The notes: generated from the sequence alone by a model not told the origin. A stretch of DNA of 64,000 bases from Streptomyces sp. NL15-2K (GCF_030551255.1 NZ_CP130630.1:5003501-5067500), one strand, 5' to 3'. Shown: positions 8,736 through 17,174, counted from the stretch's first letter. Translations and numbers: made by a program.

Positions 8736-10403
8736 TCAGCCGTTCGGCGGCAGCCGCAGCTGGAGCATGGCCAGCAGCCGCTGGTCGGGCCGGCTCAGAT
8801 CGAGACCGGTCAGCTCCTCGGCCCGGCGCATGCGGTAGCGCAGCGTGTTGGGGTGCACATGCAGCTGGGCGGCGGCCGCTCGTACGTCACCGAAGGAGTT
8901 CAGGTACGTCAGAAGGGTCTCGGCCAGGCTGCCCTTGTAGCGGTTGTCGTGCTCGACGAGGGCGGTCAGCCGCGGATCCCGTATCTCGGGATGGGCGGAC
9001 AGCAGCGTCAGTACCTCACTGACCAGCACTTCCGCCTGGATGTCCGGCAGCGCGGCGACCGCGGTGGACAGGTCCGCCCCCGCCATGGCGTCGAGGATGC
9101 GGTCGGCCTCCCGGCGTGACTCGGGGACGTCCCCCAGTCCGGGCACCACGCAGCCGACCGAGCCACGCAGGGGCAGGCCCAGGTGGCGGCGTACGGCGTC
9201 GGTGATCTCCTGGCCCCAGCCGCGCATCGTGTCGATGTCGATGCTGCGGGGCAGCTGGGGCAGGAGCACGTAGATACGGGGATCGACCTGGGTGACCAGG
9301 GCGCTGCGGTGCCGGGCGGCGATGTGCACGGAGACCAGGTTGGTGACCTCGGTGTGGGTCAGCTCCGGTGCGGCGACGATCTCCGCGGTGTCGTACGCCT
9401 CTGTGGTCCCGTAGGCCTCCGCGGTCCCGTACGAGAAGCCCAGGACTGCGGCCGGGCGGGTCGCGTCGAATCCCAGGTGGGTGGCCAGCGGCTGCGGCCC
9501 GGTGCTCCCCTCCAGCAGGCCGGCCAGCAGGGTCCGGGTGAGGGTCAGGCCCTCCGAGCGTTCCCGGCGGCGGCGCACCAGGTGGAGCGCGGCGACCCGG
9601 GCGGCACCCAGCAGTGCCTGGTCCGAGCGTTCGGACAGCGGCGTCGAGCCCTCCTGCACCCAGATGGCCCCCAACTGCCGGTCCCCCGACCGGATGGCCA
9701 CCGCGAGCCGGCGGCGGATCCCCAGCTCGGGGTGGCTGTCGATGCTGATCACGTCGTCACTGGAGTGCAGGTGCTGGAACACGCCCCATTCGCGCAGCTT
9801 CGCCAGATACGCCTCCGGTCCCTGCCAGCCGAGGATGGAGCGCCGCCGCATGTCGTCGATCTCGTCGGAGTCGGTGGACCGGGAGTACGCCAGCACCCGG
9901 TTGGCGGTGTCCTCGATGCTGACGATGCCGCTGGTGAGGATGGCGGTGGTCTGGGCGAGCGAGAACAGGTCGCCCTCCTCGGCCCCTTCGCCGGCCTGGC
10001 CCGGCGGTGCGTCGTCGAGGGCGGCGCGGGCCAGCGCGTTCACCTGTTCCCAGCGTGCTTCGCTGCGCAGCGAGAGCAGCGCGACCTGGGCCTCGGCGGC
10101 GGTCTCGCTGAGGGCCGCGGCCTGGCCGGGACCGTCCAGTTTGACCACGACGGCGGCGGCTCCGTCCCGTCCGGCGGCCCGCAGCGCCGGATGAGCGGCC
10201 CGGCCGCGGGCACCGATGGCGAGCACCAGCTCGCCCGGCTGGGCGGACGGCGGGTCCTCGGGGTCGAGCAGGGCGACGCCGCGGATCTCGACGTCCAGTC
10301 CGGCCGGAGCGGTCTGCACTTCCACCAGGGAATCACCCAGGGCCACCAGCAACTGGCGCAGGCCGATGCTCGCTGTGGGCGGCGGTACCGCGGCCGGATC
10401 CAT
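8736..10403 (-). CDS. PucR-family transcriptional regulator
   Basis: 555-residue regulator with three parts. The N-terminal ~150 residues form the PucR purine-catabolism-like domain (SIGLRQLLVALGDSLVEV through VVVKLDGPGQ). The middle is a GAF/GGDEF-like region. The C-terminal ~60 residues are the PucR helix-turn-helix (LLTYLNSFGDVRAAAAQLH, HPNTLRYRMRRAEELTG). The ATG at 10403 opens MDPAAVPPP; the open frame runs further upstream but without homology. A small internal repeat (GTAEAYGTTEAYDTAE) lies near residue 330. The amino-acid permease gene is next downstream on the same strand, and control of that permease is the likely role. Confidence 0.85.
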   Translation of the reverse strand: MDPAAVPPPTASIGLRQLLVALGDSLVEVQTAPAGLDVEIRGVALLDPEDPPSAQPGELVLAIGARGRAAHPALRAAGRDGAAAVVVKLDGPGQAAALSETAAEAQVALLSLRSEARWEQVNALARAALDDAPPGQAGEGAEEGDLFSLAQTTAILTSGIVSIEDTANRVLAYSRSTDSDEIDDMRRRSILGWQGPEAYLAKLREWGVFQHLHSSDDVISIDSHPELGIRRRLAVAIRSGDRQLGAIWVQEGSTPLSERSDQALLGAARVAALHLVRRRRERSEGLTLTRTLLAGLLEGSTGPQPLATHLGFDATRPAAVLGFSYGTAEAYGTTEAYDTAEIVAAPELTHTEVTNLVSVHIAARHRSALVTQVDPRIYVLLPQLPRSIDIDTMRGWGQEITDAVRRHLGLPLRGSVGCVVPGLGDVPESRREADRILDAMAGADLSTAVAALPDIQAEVLVSEVLTLLSAHPEIRDPRLTALVEHDNRYKGSLAETLLTYLNSFGDVRAAAAQLHVHPNTLRYRMRRAEELTGLDLSRPDQRLLAMLQLRLPPNG

Positions 10404-10481
10404 GATGTTCGCCTCTTGCTGGGAGCCACGCCGGAGCCTTGATGCTATCCGTCGGGGTGACGGGGCGGGTGACCGCTGTGC

Positions 10482-10775
10482 GAGAGCCACCTCGCGCAGA
10501 TCACGCGCGAGCACCGACTCGCCCGGCTGGACGGTCGCCGCCGCGCCGGCCCGGCGGACACCGCCCGGCGGTACCTGCGGGCCCACCCCGACGTCTTCGG
10601 ACTCTCCGCCGAGCAGGTCCAGGGCCTGATCCTGCGCAAGGAGTACACCGACGTCGTCGGGATACGGCATCCGTCGTTCGTTCAGTCGGTCGACGGCGTG
10701 CCGGAGTTCGGCAACGGCGTCAAGGCCGACGTCGCCCGCGACGTGCGGCTGATCAGCGTGCTCGGCTCCACGGCG
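10482..10775 (+). pseudogene. Relic of M36 (fungalysin-type) metallopeptidase propeptide
   Basis: Reading frame with ESHLAQITREHRLARLDGR, then DTARRYLRAHPDVFGLS and SVDGVPEFGNGVKADVA, ending LISVLGSTA. This matches the FTP/propeptide region of bacterial M36 peptidases, where the pattern G(V)P(V)FGNG..A.V..DGR(L)I.V.GS is typical. There is no start and no catalytic domain (no HExxH). Protein-like sequence stops at about 10775, exactly where the antisense gene 10682-11089 becomes recognisable, so this is a truncated remnant at a rearrangement junction. Confidence 0.6.
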
Positions 10776-11089
10776 AGGTGCCCCCTCCGGCGTTCCGCGC
10801 GGAGCACGGCGCGGGCCGCCGCGAGGATCTCCCCGTCCGTCTCCACTCCGGAAGCCGTCAGCACCTGGAGCAGCCGGGTACGCCACACATCGGGATCCGT
10901 CTCGTACGCGTCCAGCACCCGTACGCCGTAACCGCCTCCCCCGCTGCTGCCGCCGCCTCCGGCCAACCGCCGGCGGACCGCCTCTCTCAGCCCGGTGCAC
11001 AGGTCGTGAACGGCTCCGGGTGCGGTGTTCGTGAGTCCGGCCGCCGCCCCTGTGGCCAACGCGGTGGCCACCAACTCCACTTCGGTCAC
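10682..11089 (-). CDS. Small helical effector-type protein, C-terminus replaced
   Basis: 135 residues. The first ~105 (MTEVELVATALATGAAAGL onward) match a small Streptomyces protein type encoded beside STAND NTPases; my recollection is that its C-terminus normally carries a RHIM-like motif (V-Q-x-G-D-x-N). Here the last ~27 residues after HLAVEP are antisense translation of the M36 relic and contain no such motif, so the C-terminus has been swapped by recombination. A Gly/Ser linker (GGGGSSGGGG) sits near residue 45. It diverges from the broken NB-ARC gene, its presumed former partner. Probably non-functional or altered. Confidence 0.5.
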   Translation of the reverse strand: MTEVELVATALATGAAAGLTNTAPGAVHDLCTGLREAVRRRLAGGGGSSGGGGYGVRVLDAYETDPDVWRTRLLQVLTASGVETDGEILAAARAVLRAERRRGHLAVEPSTLISRTSRATSALTPLPNSGTPSTD

Positions 11090-11132
11090 TCGGACCCCCT
11101 TCAGTTGTGCGGGTTGTGCGATGTCGTCTGCG

Positions 11133-11216
11133 TCACCATGGCCGGGGGTGCTGCAATGCTGCCTGCGCCAGCTCGGCCTCCCGTCCGATCAGGTGGCCCG
11201 CGTCGCCCGGCAGACG
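11133..11216 (-). other. Inverted fragment of an NB-ARC gene
   Basis: The minus strand encodes RLPGDAGHLIGREAELAQ followed by AALQHPRPW and a stop. This is the linker that normally precedes the P-loop in actinobacterial NB-ARC/STAND proteins (pattern LP.D..HF.GRE.EL). On the plus strand the P-loop remnant VGKTALVVRAA begins at 11218, immediately next to it, so this 84-bp piece appears inverted relative to the rest of the gene. Confidence 0.5.
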
Positions 11217-11804
11217 GGTCGGCAAGACCGCGCTCGTCGTCCGCGCGGCCCGTGAGCTCAGCGCCCAGTACCCGGACGGCTGCCTGTTCGTGGACCTGCG
11301 CGCGCACAGCACGCAGCGGCGGCAGACGCCGGAGCGGGCGCTGCAGCGACTGCTGCGGTCGCTCGGCGCGGCCAAGGGCGAACTGCCGAGCGACCTCGAG
11401 GAACTCACCGCCGTCTGGCGCGCGGCGACCAGCCCGCTACGACCGCTCCTCGTGCTGGACGACGCCCTGGACGCCGACCAGATACGGCCGCTGCTGCCCG
11501 CGGGAGCGGGAAGCAGGGTGCTGGTGGCCGGCCGGCGACGACTGGCCGAACTGGACGCCGACCGGCGGGTCTCCCTGGAGGTGGGCCGTATGGCGGGCGA
11601 CGAGCACCGGCTCGGCGAACTGAGCGTCGGGGATCGCAGCGTGGAGGCCGCCTTCCGCCTGTCGTACGACCAGCTCACGCCCGAGCAGCAGCGCGGATTT
11701 CGCTCCCTGGGCCTGGCCCCGACGGTCGAGTTCGACCTGCTGACGCCGGCGACCATGCTCGACGGTCCGTCCCACGACATCGAGCGGATCCTGGAAAGCG
11801 TCAC

Positions 11805-12310
11805 GGATGAGCTTAGGTTTTCCTGTGTGGGGCTGGGTTGTCGGCCCGGCTCCGGTGGAAAAGTGATCTCGGCTGTGCCCCTGGCTGTATCCGTCGTGTG
11901 ACGGGGGTGGCGTGGGTGTGCAGGTGGAAGCCTGCGCCGAGTCTGGCCCCGTACGGCTGGTGCCGGGTGGGGGTGCTCATCGTGTGCGGTGCCTGCCGCC
12001 TGCGCCGCCGCTGGGTGCGGTGGGTGGGTGACTGGGGCATCCGCCCCGCCGGACGCTTTCCACCCGGGCCCGCAGCAGCGGTCTGCGCTGCGGGTGTTCC
12101 GGGTGGGGCGGGGACCCTGCGTCGCTGCCTGGGCACAGGGCGGTTTCTCGTCGGGCCCGCTTTCGTCCGGTCCACGGCAGCAGCGGACTGCTGCTGCGGA
12201 CCGTCGGGGATGGCGGGCCTGGGGTGGGTGGTGTGCCGGACCGGCTGGTCCAGCTCCGGGGCCGTGCGGCGGATCACGTAGGTGCCACTCGCGCGGTCCA
12301 GGACGGTTGT
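11805..12310 (-). ncRNA. Candidate omega-RNA (reRNA) region at the tnpB right end
   Basis: In TnpB elements a guide RNA is transcribed from the tnpB 3' end through the right end into flanking DNA. Here the tail of tnpB after about residue 560 has no domain character and contains paired motifs such as CCGCTGCTGC repeated near 12070 and 12180 that could fold. The predicted guide is the host DNA beyond the right end, starting GTGACGCTTTCCAGG on the minus strand (from base 11804 downward). Exact 5' end and structure cannot be determined by eye. Confidence 0.35.
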
Positions 12311-13987
12311 GTGCTGGTGTTGCAGGCCGCGGGCGCCGATCCGCTGCCAGGCCGCGACATCCCGGTCCGCGCTGTATCCGCAGGCGGTGTCGGGGCAGCT
12401 CGCCCATTTCCAGCCCGGTGTGGTGCGGTCGGGGGCGGCGCGGTGGCGAAAGACGCTCAGGCAGGTGGGGCAGTACCTGGAGGTGCCGCGGGCGGGGACG
12501 ATGACCACCGCGATGCCGTATTTCGCGGCCTGGTGGCGGGTGTGGGCGACGATCTGCCCGCGCACACTGCTGGACAGGCGGGTGTTCAGGGTGCGGCCCT
12601 TGCCCCGGGCCTCCATGTCCCGCAGGTCCTCCAGGTAGATCACCGACGCTCTCGCGGCGCGGGCGTGGCCGACCATGAAGTGGGCGGCGGCCTTGGCGAG
12701 CTGCTCGTTCAGCCGCGTACGACGCTTGCTCACCCGGGCGTGCTCGGTGCGCAGCACCGCCAGCTTCGCCGCCGTGAGCGGATCGGGGCGCAGCCCGGAT
12801 GCGGTGTGACCGTCGGCCAGGGACTGCAGGTGGGCGGCCTTGGCCCAGAGCTGTTCGGCCTGGATGCGCAGCCGGTCGGCCTTGGCCAGCACCCCGTCCG
12901 CACGGAAGAAGACGGGGCGGGCGTCGGTGTGCACGGCCGGCTGGGTGCCGCCGGTCAGGGTCAGTGTCCCGCCGGTGAGGAGGGTGTTCAGCCCGTAGTC
13001 GAAGGCCACCGCCCGCAGATGTCCGTCGCGCCGGGTCGCGGGGGCGGCGGTGGTGTGCGCGAGGTCCAGGTGCAGGCGTCCGCCGCGCAGGCGCAGGGTC
13101 GGTGCGTGCAGGGCGGCCGTGACGGGGATGGTGGGCGGCAGCCGGAACCGGATCACCACGGGGTGCCAGTCGGCGCGGGTGCGGGGGTCGGGCCGCACCG
13201 GCAGGCGCACGGTCAGCACCGCATAGTGGGCCGGGTCGTCCTCGCAGCGGGTCAGTGTGGCCAGTTGCTTGTCGGCGGCGGCGAGCACCACCTGACGGCC
13301 GCCGCCCGGCGCCGCCTCCAGCTCACAGATGTCGGCGGGCAGACGGCCATGCGTGGTGTGGAAGGCGGCCACCTGCCGGGTACGGGAGCGCAGCACCGAG
13401 GCCGCCACCGCTTGCCCGTCCGGACAGGCCGCCCGCAGCGCCTCCCACTCGCCCGCGGTGCGCCGCATCGGATCAGCGTCGGGGCCGGTGGGCCAGGTGG
13501 CCAGTACCGCGTCGGTGATCTGCGTACGCCACCAGGCCGAGCGCAGCGCCCGCCCGGCCTGCTCCTCGGCGACCCGCCGCACCCGGTCAGGAACGTACAG
13601 TCCTTCGGGCACGGTGGCCGCCCAGCCCAGCATCCGCAGCGCCATCCACGCATGTGACGGCAACCGCACCCCCGACCGGTCCCGCCCGCAGGCGAGCCGG
13701 GCCAGGTCCGGGCGGTTCCAGCGGGTGCCGGCCACTTCCGCGCACATGCTCTCGACCAGGGCCGTCAGCCAGCCCACCCTCCCGGCCAGCACATCGGCGC
13801 CCAGGGCCTCACCGGTGACGGTGTCCAGGCCGCGGAACGCGGACGCCGACGCGCACGCCACCCGCTCCGTCTCCCCCTCACCCAGCCGGACCTTCCGCCG
13901 CACCCTGTCACCCCCCGCCCGGCTACCCAGAACTGCTGTCCGATCATCGAACTCACTTGCACAACGCACCCCGCCCGGAAAGGTCAC
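11813..13987 (-). CDS. tnpB: TnpB-family RNA-guided nuclease, long variant
   Basis: 724-residue TnpB-like protein. RuvC residues are Asp330 (VAFDYGLN), Glu453 (VIYLEDL) and Asp541/Asp543 (ADRDVAAW). The zinc ribbon uses Cys506, Cys509, Cys531 and Cys536. TnpB proteins are usually ~400 residues; here ~320 residues precede the first RuvC motif and ~165 Pro/Arg/Gln-rich residues follow the last, the latter probably being read-through of the RNA-coding right end. Start is a GTG at 13987 without a clear RBS. Known TnpBs cut DNA guided by a right-end RNA and promote retention of the element. Whether this one is active is inferred only from intact motifs. Confidence 0.85.
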   Translation of the reverse strand: MTFPGGVRCASEFDDRTAVLGSRAGGDRVRRKVRLGEGETERVACASASAFRGLDTVTGEALGADVLAGRVGWLTALVESMCAEVAGTRWNRPDLARLACGRDRSGVRLPSHAWMALRMLGWAATVPEGLYVPDRVRRVAEEQAGRALRSAWWRTQITDAVLATWPTGPDADPMRRTAGEWEALRAACPDGQAVAASVLRSRTRQVAAFHTTHGRLPADICELEAAPGGGRQVVLAAADKQLATLTRCEDDPAHYAVLTVRLPVRPDPRTRADWHPVVIRFRLPPTIPVTAALHAPTLRLRGGRLHLDLAHTTAAPATRRDGHLRAVAFDYGLNTLLTGGTLTLTGGTQPAVHTDARPVFFRADGVLAKADRLRIQAEQLWAKAAHLQSLADGHTASGLRPDPLTAAKLAVLRTEHARVSKRRTRLNEQLAKAAAHFMVGHARAARASVIYLEDLRDMEARGKGRTLNTRLSSSVRGQIVAHTRHQAAKYGIAVVIVPARGTSRYCPTCLSVFRHRAAPDRTTPGWKWASCPDTACGYSADRDVAAWQRIGARGLQHQHTTVLDRASGTYVIRRTAPELDQPVRHTTHPRPAIPDGPQQQSAAAVDRTKAGPTRNRPVPRQRRRVPAPPGTPAAQTAAAGPGGKRPAGRMPQSPTHRTQRRRRRQAPHTMSTPTRHQPYGARLGAGFHLHTHATPVTRRIQPGAQPRSLFHRSRADNPAPHRKT

Positions 13988-14260
13988 GCAGCAGCCGCAA
14001 GAACCCCGATGAGACCGGAAGGATCACAGCAACACTGAGGAAACCCAAGCCAATCGGTCCGCTGTTAGTGACCCTGGTCGACGCGAGTCTGGTGCAGGAG
14101 CCGCGTCCGGGGCGCTACCGGCTGCACGACCTGGTGCGCGTGCACGCACGACGCCTCGCGGAAGCCGTGCCCGACGAGACCGCCGCGGCACGCACAGCCG
14201 CCCTCCGCCTCTACCTGGAGGCGGGCCGGATCGCCAGTGACTGGGGGCCCGTCGGTTTCC

Positions 14261-14335
14261 CCACCGGACCCCGGCCCACCGGACCCCGATCCACCGGACC
14301 CGGGCCCGCTGGACCCCAACCCGCTGGAGCACCGT
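14261..14335 (+). repeat. 15-bp tandem repeat encoding Pro-Thr-Gly linker
   Basis: Five degenerate copies of CCACCGGACCCCGGC encode a PTGPR-like repeat inside the TPR part of the broken STAND gene. It is probably an expandable linker. Confidence 0.8.
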
Positions 14336-15528
14336 TCACGTACTGGCAGGACGCGGAGACCTGGCTGGACGCGGCCGGTGGCGAGCTCGTCGACGTCGTC
14401 GGACACGCCGCGGCCCTCGGCGAAGCCGACTACGCCTGCTGGATCGCCGAGGCGCTGTGCGACTACTTCGTACGGCAGGGCCGCTACCACGAGTCCCAGA
14501 CGGCTCTGGAGATCGCGCTCGCGCACGTGGACGAGGCCACCGACCGGCGGATGGCCGCCGCACTGCGGAACTGCCTGGGCTACACCGCCGTACACCAACG
14601 CCGGTACCGGCAGGCCCACACCTGTTGCACCGAGGCGCTGGACCTCAGTCGGCGCCGCCCCGACCCGGGCCAAGAAGCCGCGGCTCTCACCGGGCTGGGG
14701 GCCGTCTACCTGAGTGTGGGCGAGGGCGACCAGGCGATTCCCCATCTCACCGCGGCGGTGGACCTGTCCCGACGGTTGCGCCACGACTGGCTCGCCTGGA
14801 TGGACCTGGTCATCCTCGGCCTCGTGCACTATTTCCGGGGACGGAACGAGGAGGCGCTGGCCTGCTTCGCCGACGCCCATGTCCACGCCGCCAGGGCCGG
14901 CAGCCCGCGCATGCTCGGCAGGGTCTTGAGCTGCGCCGCCGACGCCCACCTCCGCCTCGGCCACTACGGCGAGGCCAAGATCTGGTTCCGTCAGGCGGTC
15001 GAGCTGGGTGAGCAGGTCGGGGACATCTTCCTCTGCGCGCGCAGTCTGACCCGGCTCGGCACGGCAGAGCTGGGCGAGGGCAACCCGACGGCGGCCATAG
15101 CCCTCCATCACCAGGCCCTCCTTCAGCACCAGTTACTGAATCCGCTCACCGACCCCAGCTACGACTGGCTCGAAATGGACATCCGTTCCCGCCTGGGCCG
15201 CGCATGCCTCGCGACAGGCCGCGTCCGCGAGGCACGCGAGCAGTTCCAGGCCGTGCTCGACGTGCACGGCGACCGTGCGCACCGCGCCGGCCGGAGGCCG
15301 ACACCCAAGGGCGTCACATAGTCCAGGCCTGCCGCCCCGCGGCAGCGGAGCCGAGGGGCACCGCCGACGCCCCCGGAGGACAGCCGGACGGCGCGGACCG
15401 CGTCCCGCGGTCGTTCCCACGGAATCAAGCCACGGTCGCCTCGGCCCGTCCGTGCCGGGCGCACACTGGAAGCAGAAGGCCATGCATGCAGAAGGCCATG
15501 CGTCGTGAGCCGAACGTGGAGGTGAGCC

Positions 15529-15960
15529 ATGAGCACCCTCGAAAAGCACGTCGACGTCGGAGTTCCGATCGCCAAGGCCTGGGACAGCCTGCACCGGATG
15601 GAGGACTATCCACGCTTCGTGGAAGGCGTACGCGACGCCCGTACTGAGGCGGGGCGCCGAGCGCACCTGGACGTCGAGGCCGGCGGCCGGTCCCGGGAGA
15701 TCGAGGCCGAGGTCTCCGACCACGAGGACGAACGCGTGATGGAGTGGCACACCACGGGCGCCCCGGAACTGACGGGTTCCTTCTCACTGCAGCCGCTCGA
15801 CCAGAACCACACCCGGGTCCGGACACGGATCGAGTACGACCCCGACACGCTCAGGGAAGCGTTCGGCGGACCGAAGGGATTCGCCCAGGCCAACGCGATC
15901 GAACGCCTGGTAGGCAGCGACCTGGCCCACCTGAAGGACTACCTGGAACAAGGCCGCTGA
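15529..15960 (+). CDS. SRPBCC (START-like/polyketide cyclase) family protein
   Basis: 143-residue START-fold protein. It opens MSTLEKHVDVGVPIAKAWD with the typical amphipathic first strand, then YPRFVEGVRDAR, DHEDERVMEWHTTG and the final helix ANAIERLVGSDLAHLKDYL. These proteins bind hydrophobic ligands in a helix-grip cavity; no ligand can be named. The start has a good RBS (GGAGGTGAGCC). A 14-bp unit GCAGAAGGCCATGC is tandemly duplicated just upstream (near 15473-15500). It converges on the RidA gene at 16021. Confidence 0.85.
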   Translation: MSTLEKHVDVGVPIAKAWDSLHRMEDYPRFVEGVRDARTEAGRRAHLDVEAGGRSREIEAEVSDHEDERVMEWHTTGAPELTGSFSLQPLDQNHTRVRTRIEYDPDTLREAFGGPKGFAQANAIERLVGSDLAHLKDYLEQGR

Positions 15961-16020
15961 GCGACACCCGCTCACCCAGTGATCACTTCTTGCCGCCTCT
16001 CGAACCGGTCCCGCATCCGT

Positions 16021-16428
16021 TCAGTCGAGGATCGCGGTGGCTTCGATCTCGACCAGGTGTTCGGGGACGTCCAGTGCCGCAACGCCTATCAGCGTGGCCG
16101 GCGGAACCGGGGTGACCCCCAGCTTCGCGGCGGCCCGGGAGATGCCCTCCAGGAGCGCGGGCATCTTGTCGGCGGTCCAGTCGACGACGTAGAAGGTCAG
16201 TTTCGCCACGTCGTCGAAGGAGCCGCCGACCCCGGCCAGGGCGGTGCCGATGTTGAGGTAGCACTGCTCGACCTGAGCGGCGAGGTCGCCTTCGCCGACC
16301 GTGACCCCCTGGGCATCCCAGGCCACCTGCCCCGCGACGAAGACCAGTTTCGAACCGGATGCGATCGACACCTGCCGGTAGACATCGATTTCGGGCAATC
16401 CGCTGGGGTTCACCAAGGTGAGGGCCAC
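16021..16428 (-). CDS. RidA-family protein
   Basis: 135-residue RidA/YjgF-YER057c-type protein. It has the family core LVFVAGQVAWDAQG, a central ALLEG helix, PPATLIGVAALDVPEHLVEIEAT and short length. RidA members hydrolyse reactive enamines/imines released by PLP enzymes; this one keeps the strand with VEIEA but lacks an obvious catalytic Arg in the usual IP.R position, so it may belong to another subgroup. Start is the GTG with RBS AAGGAGG 8 nt upstream rather than the longer frame. It diverges from an HxlR regulator, a probable control partner. Confidence 0.85.
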   Translation of the reverse strand: MALTLVNPSGLPEIDVYRQVSIASGSKLVFVAGQVAWDAQGVTVGEGDLAAQVEQCYLNIGTALAGVGGSFDDVAKLTFYVVDWTADKMPALLEGISRAAAKLGVTPVPPATLIGVAALDVPEHLVEIEATAILD

Positions 16429-16490
16429 GCTGTCCGCCTCCTTGCCCTGAGCACACGTGGGACACGCGACCAAGGCGTCTCGCTCTCTTG

Positions 16491-16507
16491 TGGTTACTCG
16501 GAAACCA
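16491..16507. promoter_or_regulatory. Dyad in the ridA-hxlR intergenic region
   Basis: TGGTT and AACCA flank a 7-bp centre (16491-16507) midway between the divergent ridA and hxlR starts. HxlR proteins bind short palindromes in such divergent promoters, so this is a plausible operator. Confidence 0.4.
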
Positions 16508-16562
16508 TAGGAGAGTGACGGCTGACGTGGAAGAACGCACTTTTCGGTGACTGGGGAACTTG

Positions 16563-16943
16563 ATGGTGACCAAGCAGTTCGGGGGCTCACCCGAGGAAGC
16601 GGACCTGATGCGCGCGGATTCCTTGGCGCGTGAGATCTTCTCCGACGTCGCCAACAAGTGGGCGTTCCTGATCATCGAGACTCTCGGTGAACGCACACTG
16701 CGCTTCAGCGAACTGCGGAACGAGATCGACGGCATCAGCCACAAGATGCTGACCCAGAACCTACGCATGCTGGAGCGCAACGGCTTGGTCGAGCGCACCG
16801 TGCACCCCACGGTGCCGCCCCGGGTCGAGTACACCCTCACCGAGCCGGGCCAGGGCCTGCGCGCAACCGTCGATGGAATGTGCGACTGGACCCACACCTA
16901 CCTGGGTGACATCGAGGCCGCCCGCCGCCGCTTCGAGACCTGA
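16563..16943 (+). CDS. HxlR-family transcriptional regulator
   Basis: 126-residue winged-helix regulator of the HxlR type. It shows KWAFLIIETLGERTLRFSEL, the recognition region GISHKMLTQNLRMLERNGLV and the wing PPRVEYTLTEPG. HxlR regulators respond to aldehydes or redox signals; this one lacks the usual N-terminal Cys (no CP motif before the KW), so sensing may differ. Start is taken at the ATG at 16563, with TTG just before as an alternative. It is divergent from ridA and probably controls it and itself. Confidence 0.88.
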   Translation: MVTKQFGGSPEEADLMRADSLAREIFSDVANKWAFLIIETLGERTLRFSELRNEIDGISHKMLTQNLRMLERNGLVERTVHPTVPPRVEYTLTEPGQGLRATVDGMCDWTHTYLGDIEAARRRFET

Positions 16944-16979
16944 CACCCGCAGCACGCGCCTGCCGAACCGATTCAGGCC

Positions 16980-17165
16980 CTAGTGCCCCGACAGGCAACG
17001 TTCGCCCCGTCGCGACGCCCGGCACGCCCTCTCGCCGCACCGGCCGAAAGCCCAAGTACATCCAGTACGAGGGCTTCCGGCCGGCACTCCCCCAGAGGGG
17101 GGACCCCCAGAGCACGCACCGGACGCCGCTCCTTGAAGGGCAAACGTTGCCTGTCGGGGCACTAG
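16980..17165. mobile_element. 186-bp MITE with 28-bp terminal inverted repeats
   Basis: The left arm beginning CTAGTGCCCCGACAGGCAAC (16980-17007) is matched by its inverse at 17138-17165 with one mismatch over 28 bp. The outer CTAG may be a 4-bp target duplication. The interior encodes RKPKYIQYEGFRPALP on the plus strand, which looks like a transposase C-terminal tail, so this is probably an internally deleted insertion sequence. The right end is 9 bp before the second ridA start, and the normal RBS of that gene is absent. Confidence 0.75.
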
Positions 17166-17174
17166 CATCGGCCC

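Larger units (their letters stand above)
11805..14072 (-). mobile_element. tnpB-only insertion element (IS1341/IS605-like)
   Basis: 2,268-bp element with a single gene, tnpB, and no tnpA or serine recombinase. The ends are deduced from the disrupted host gene: host sequence stops at 11804 and resumes at 14073, with only the dinucleotide AC shared at both edges (so 11803-14070 is equally possible). There are no terminal inverted repeats, as expected for IS200/IS605 and IS607 families. Read along tnpB, the left end starts GTCACTAACAGCGG, preceded by host GTCGACCAGG; the right end finishes GCTCATCC. Mobilisation would need a transposase in trans. Confidence 0.8.
11218..15321 (+). pseudogene. NB-ARC/TPR (STAND) gene, 5'-truncated and split by an insertion element
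   Basis: The left piece (11218-11804) encodes the P-loop end VGKTALVVRAARELS, Walker B LRPLLVLDDAL and the winged-helix part ending HDIERILES. The right piece (14073-15321) resumes with LVDASLVQEPRPGRYRLHD and TPR repeats. Joining base 11804 to 14073 reads ESVTLVDASLVQ in frame, so the 2,268-bp insert interrupts one gene. The 5' end is also lost: the P-loop lacks its first residues and the preceding segment is inverted. The product would have been a STAND NTPase of the AfsR C-terminal type. A 15-bp tandem repeat encodes a Pro/Gly-rich insert at 14261-14335. Confidence 0.8.

Noticed and set aside
11025..11255. Plus-strand ORF across the effector/STAND junction
   Set aside because: It spans rearranged pieces in mixed orientation and lacks a coherent protein pattern.
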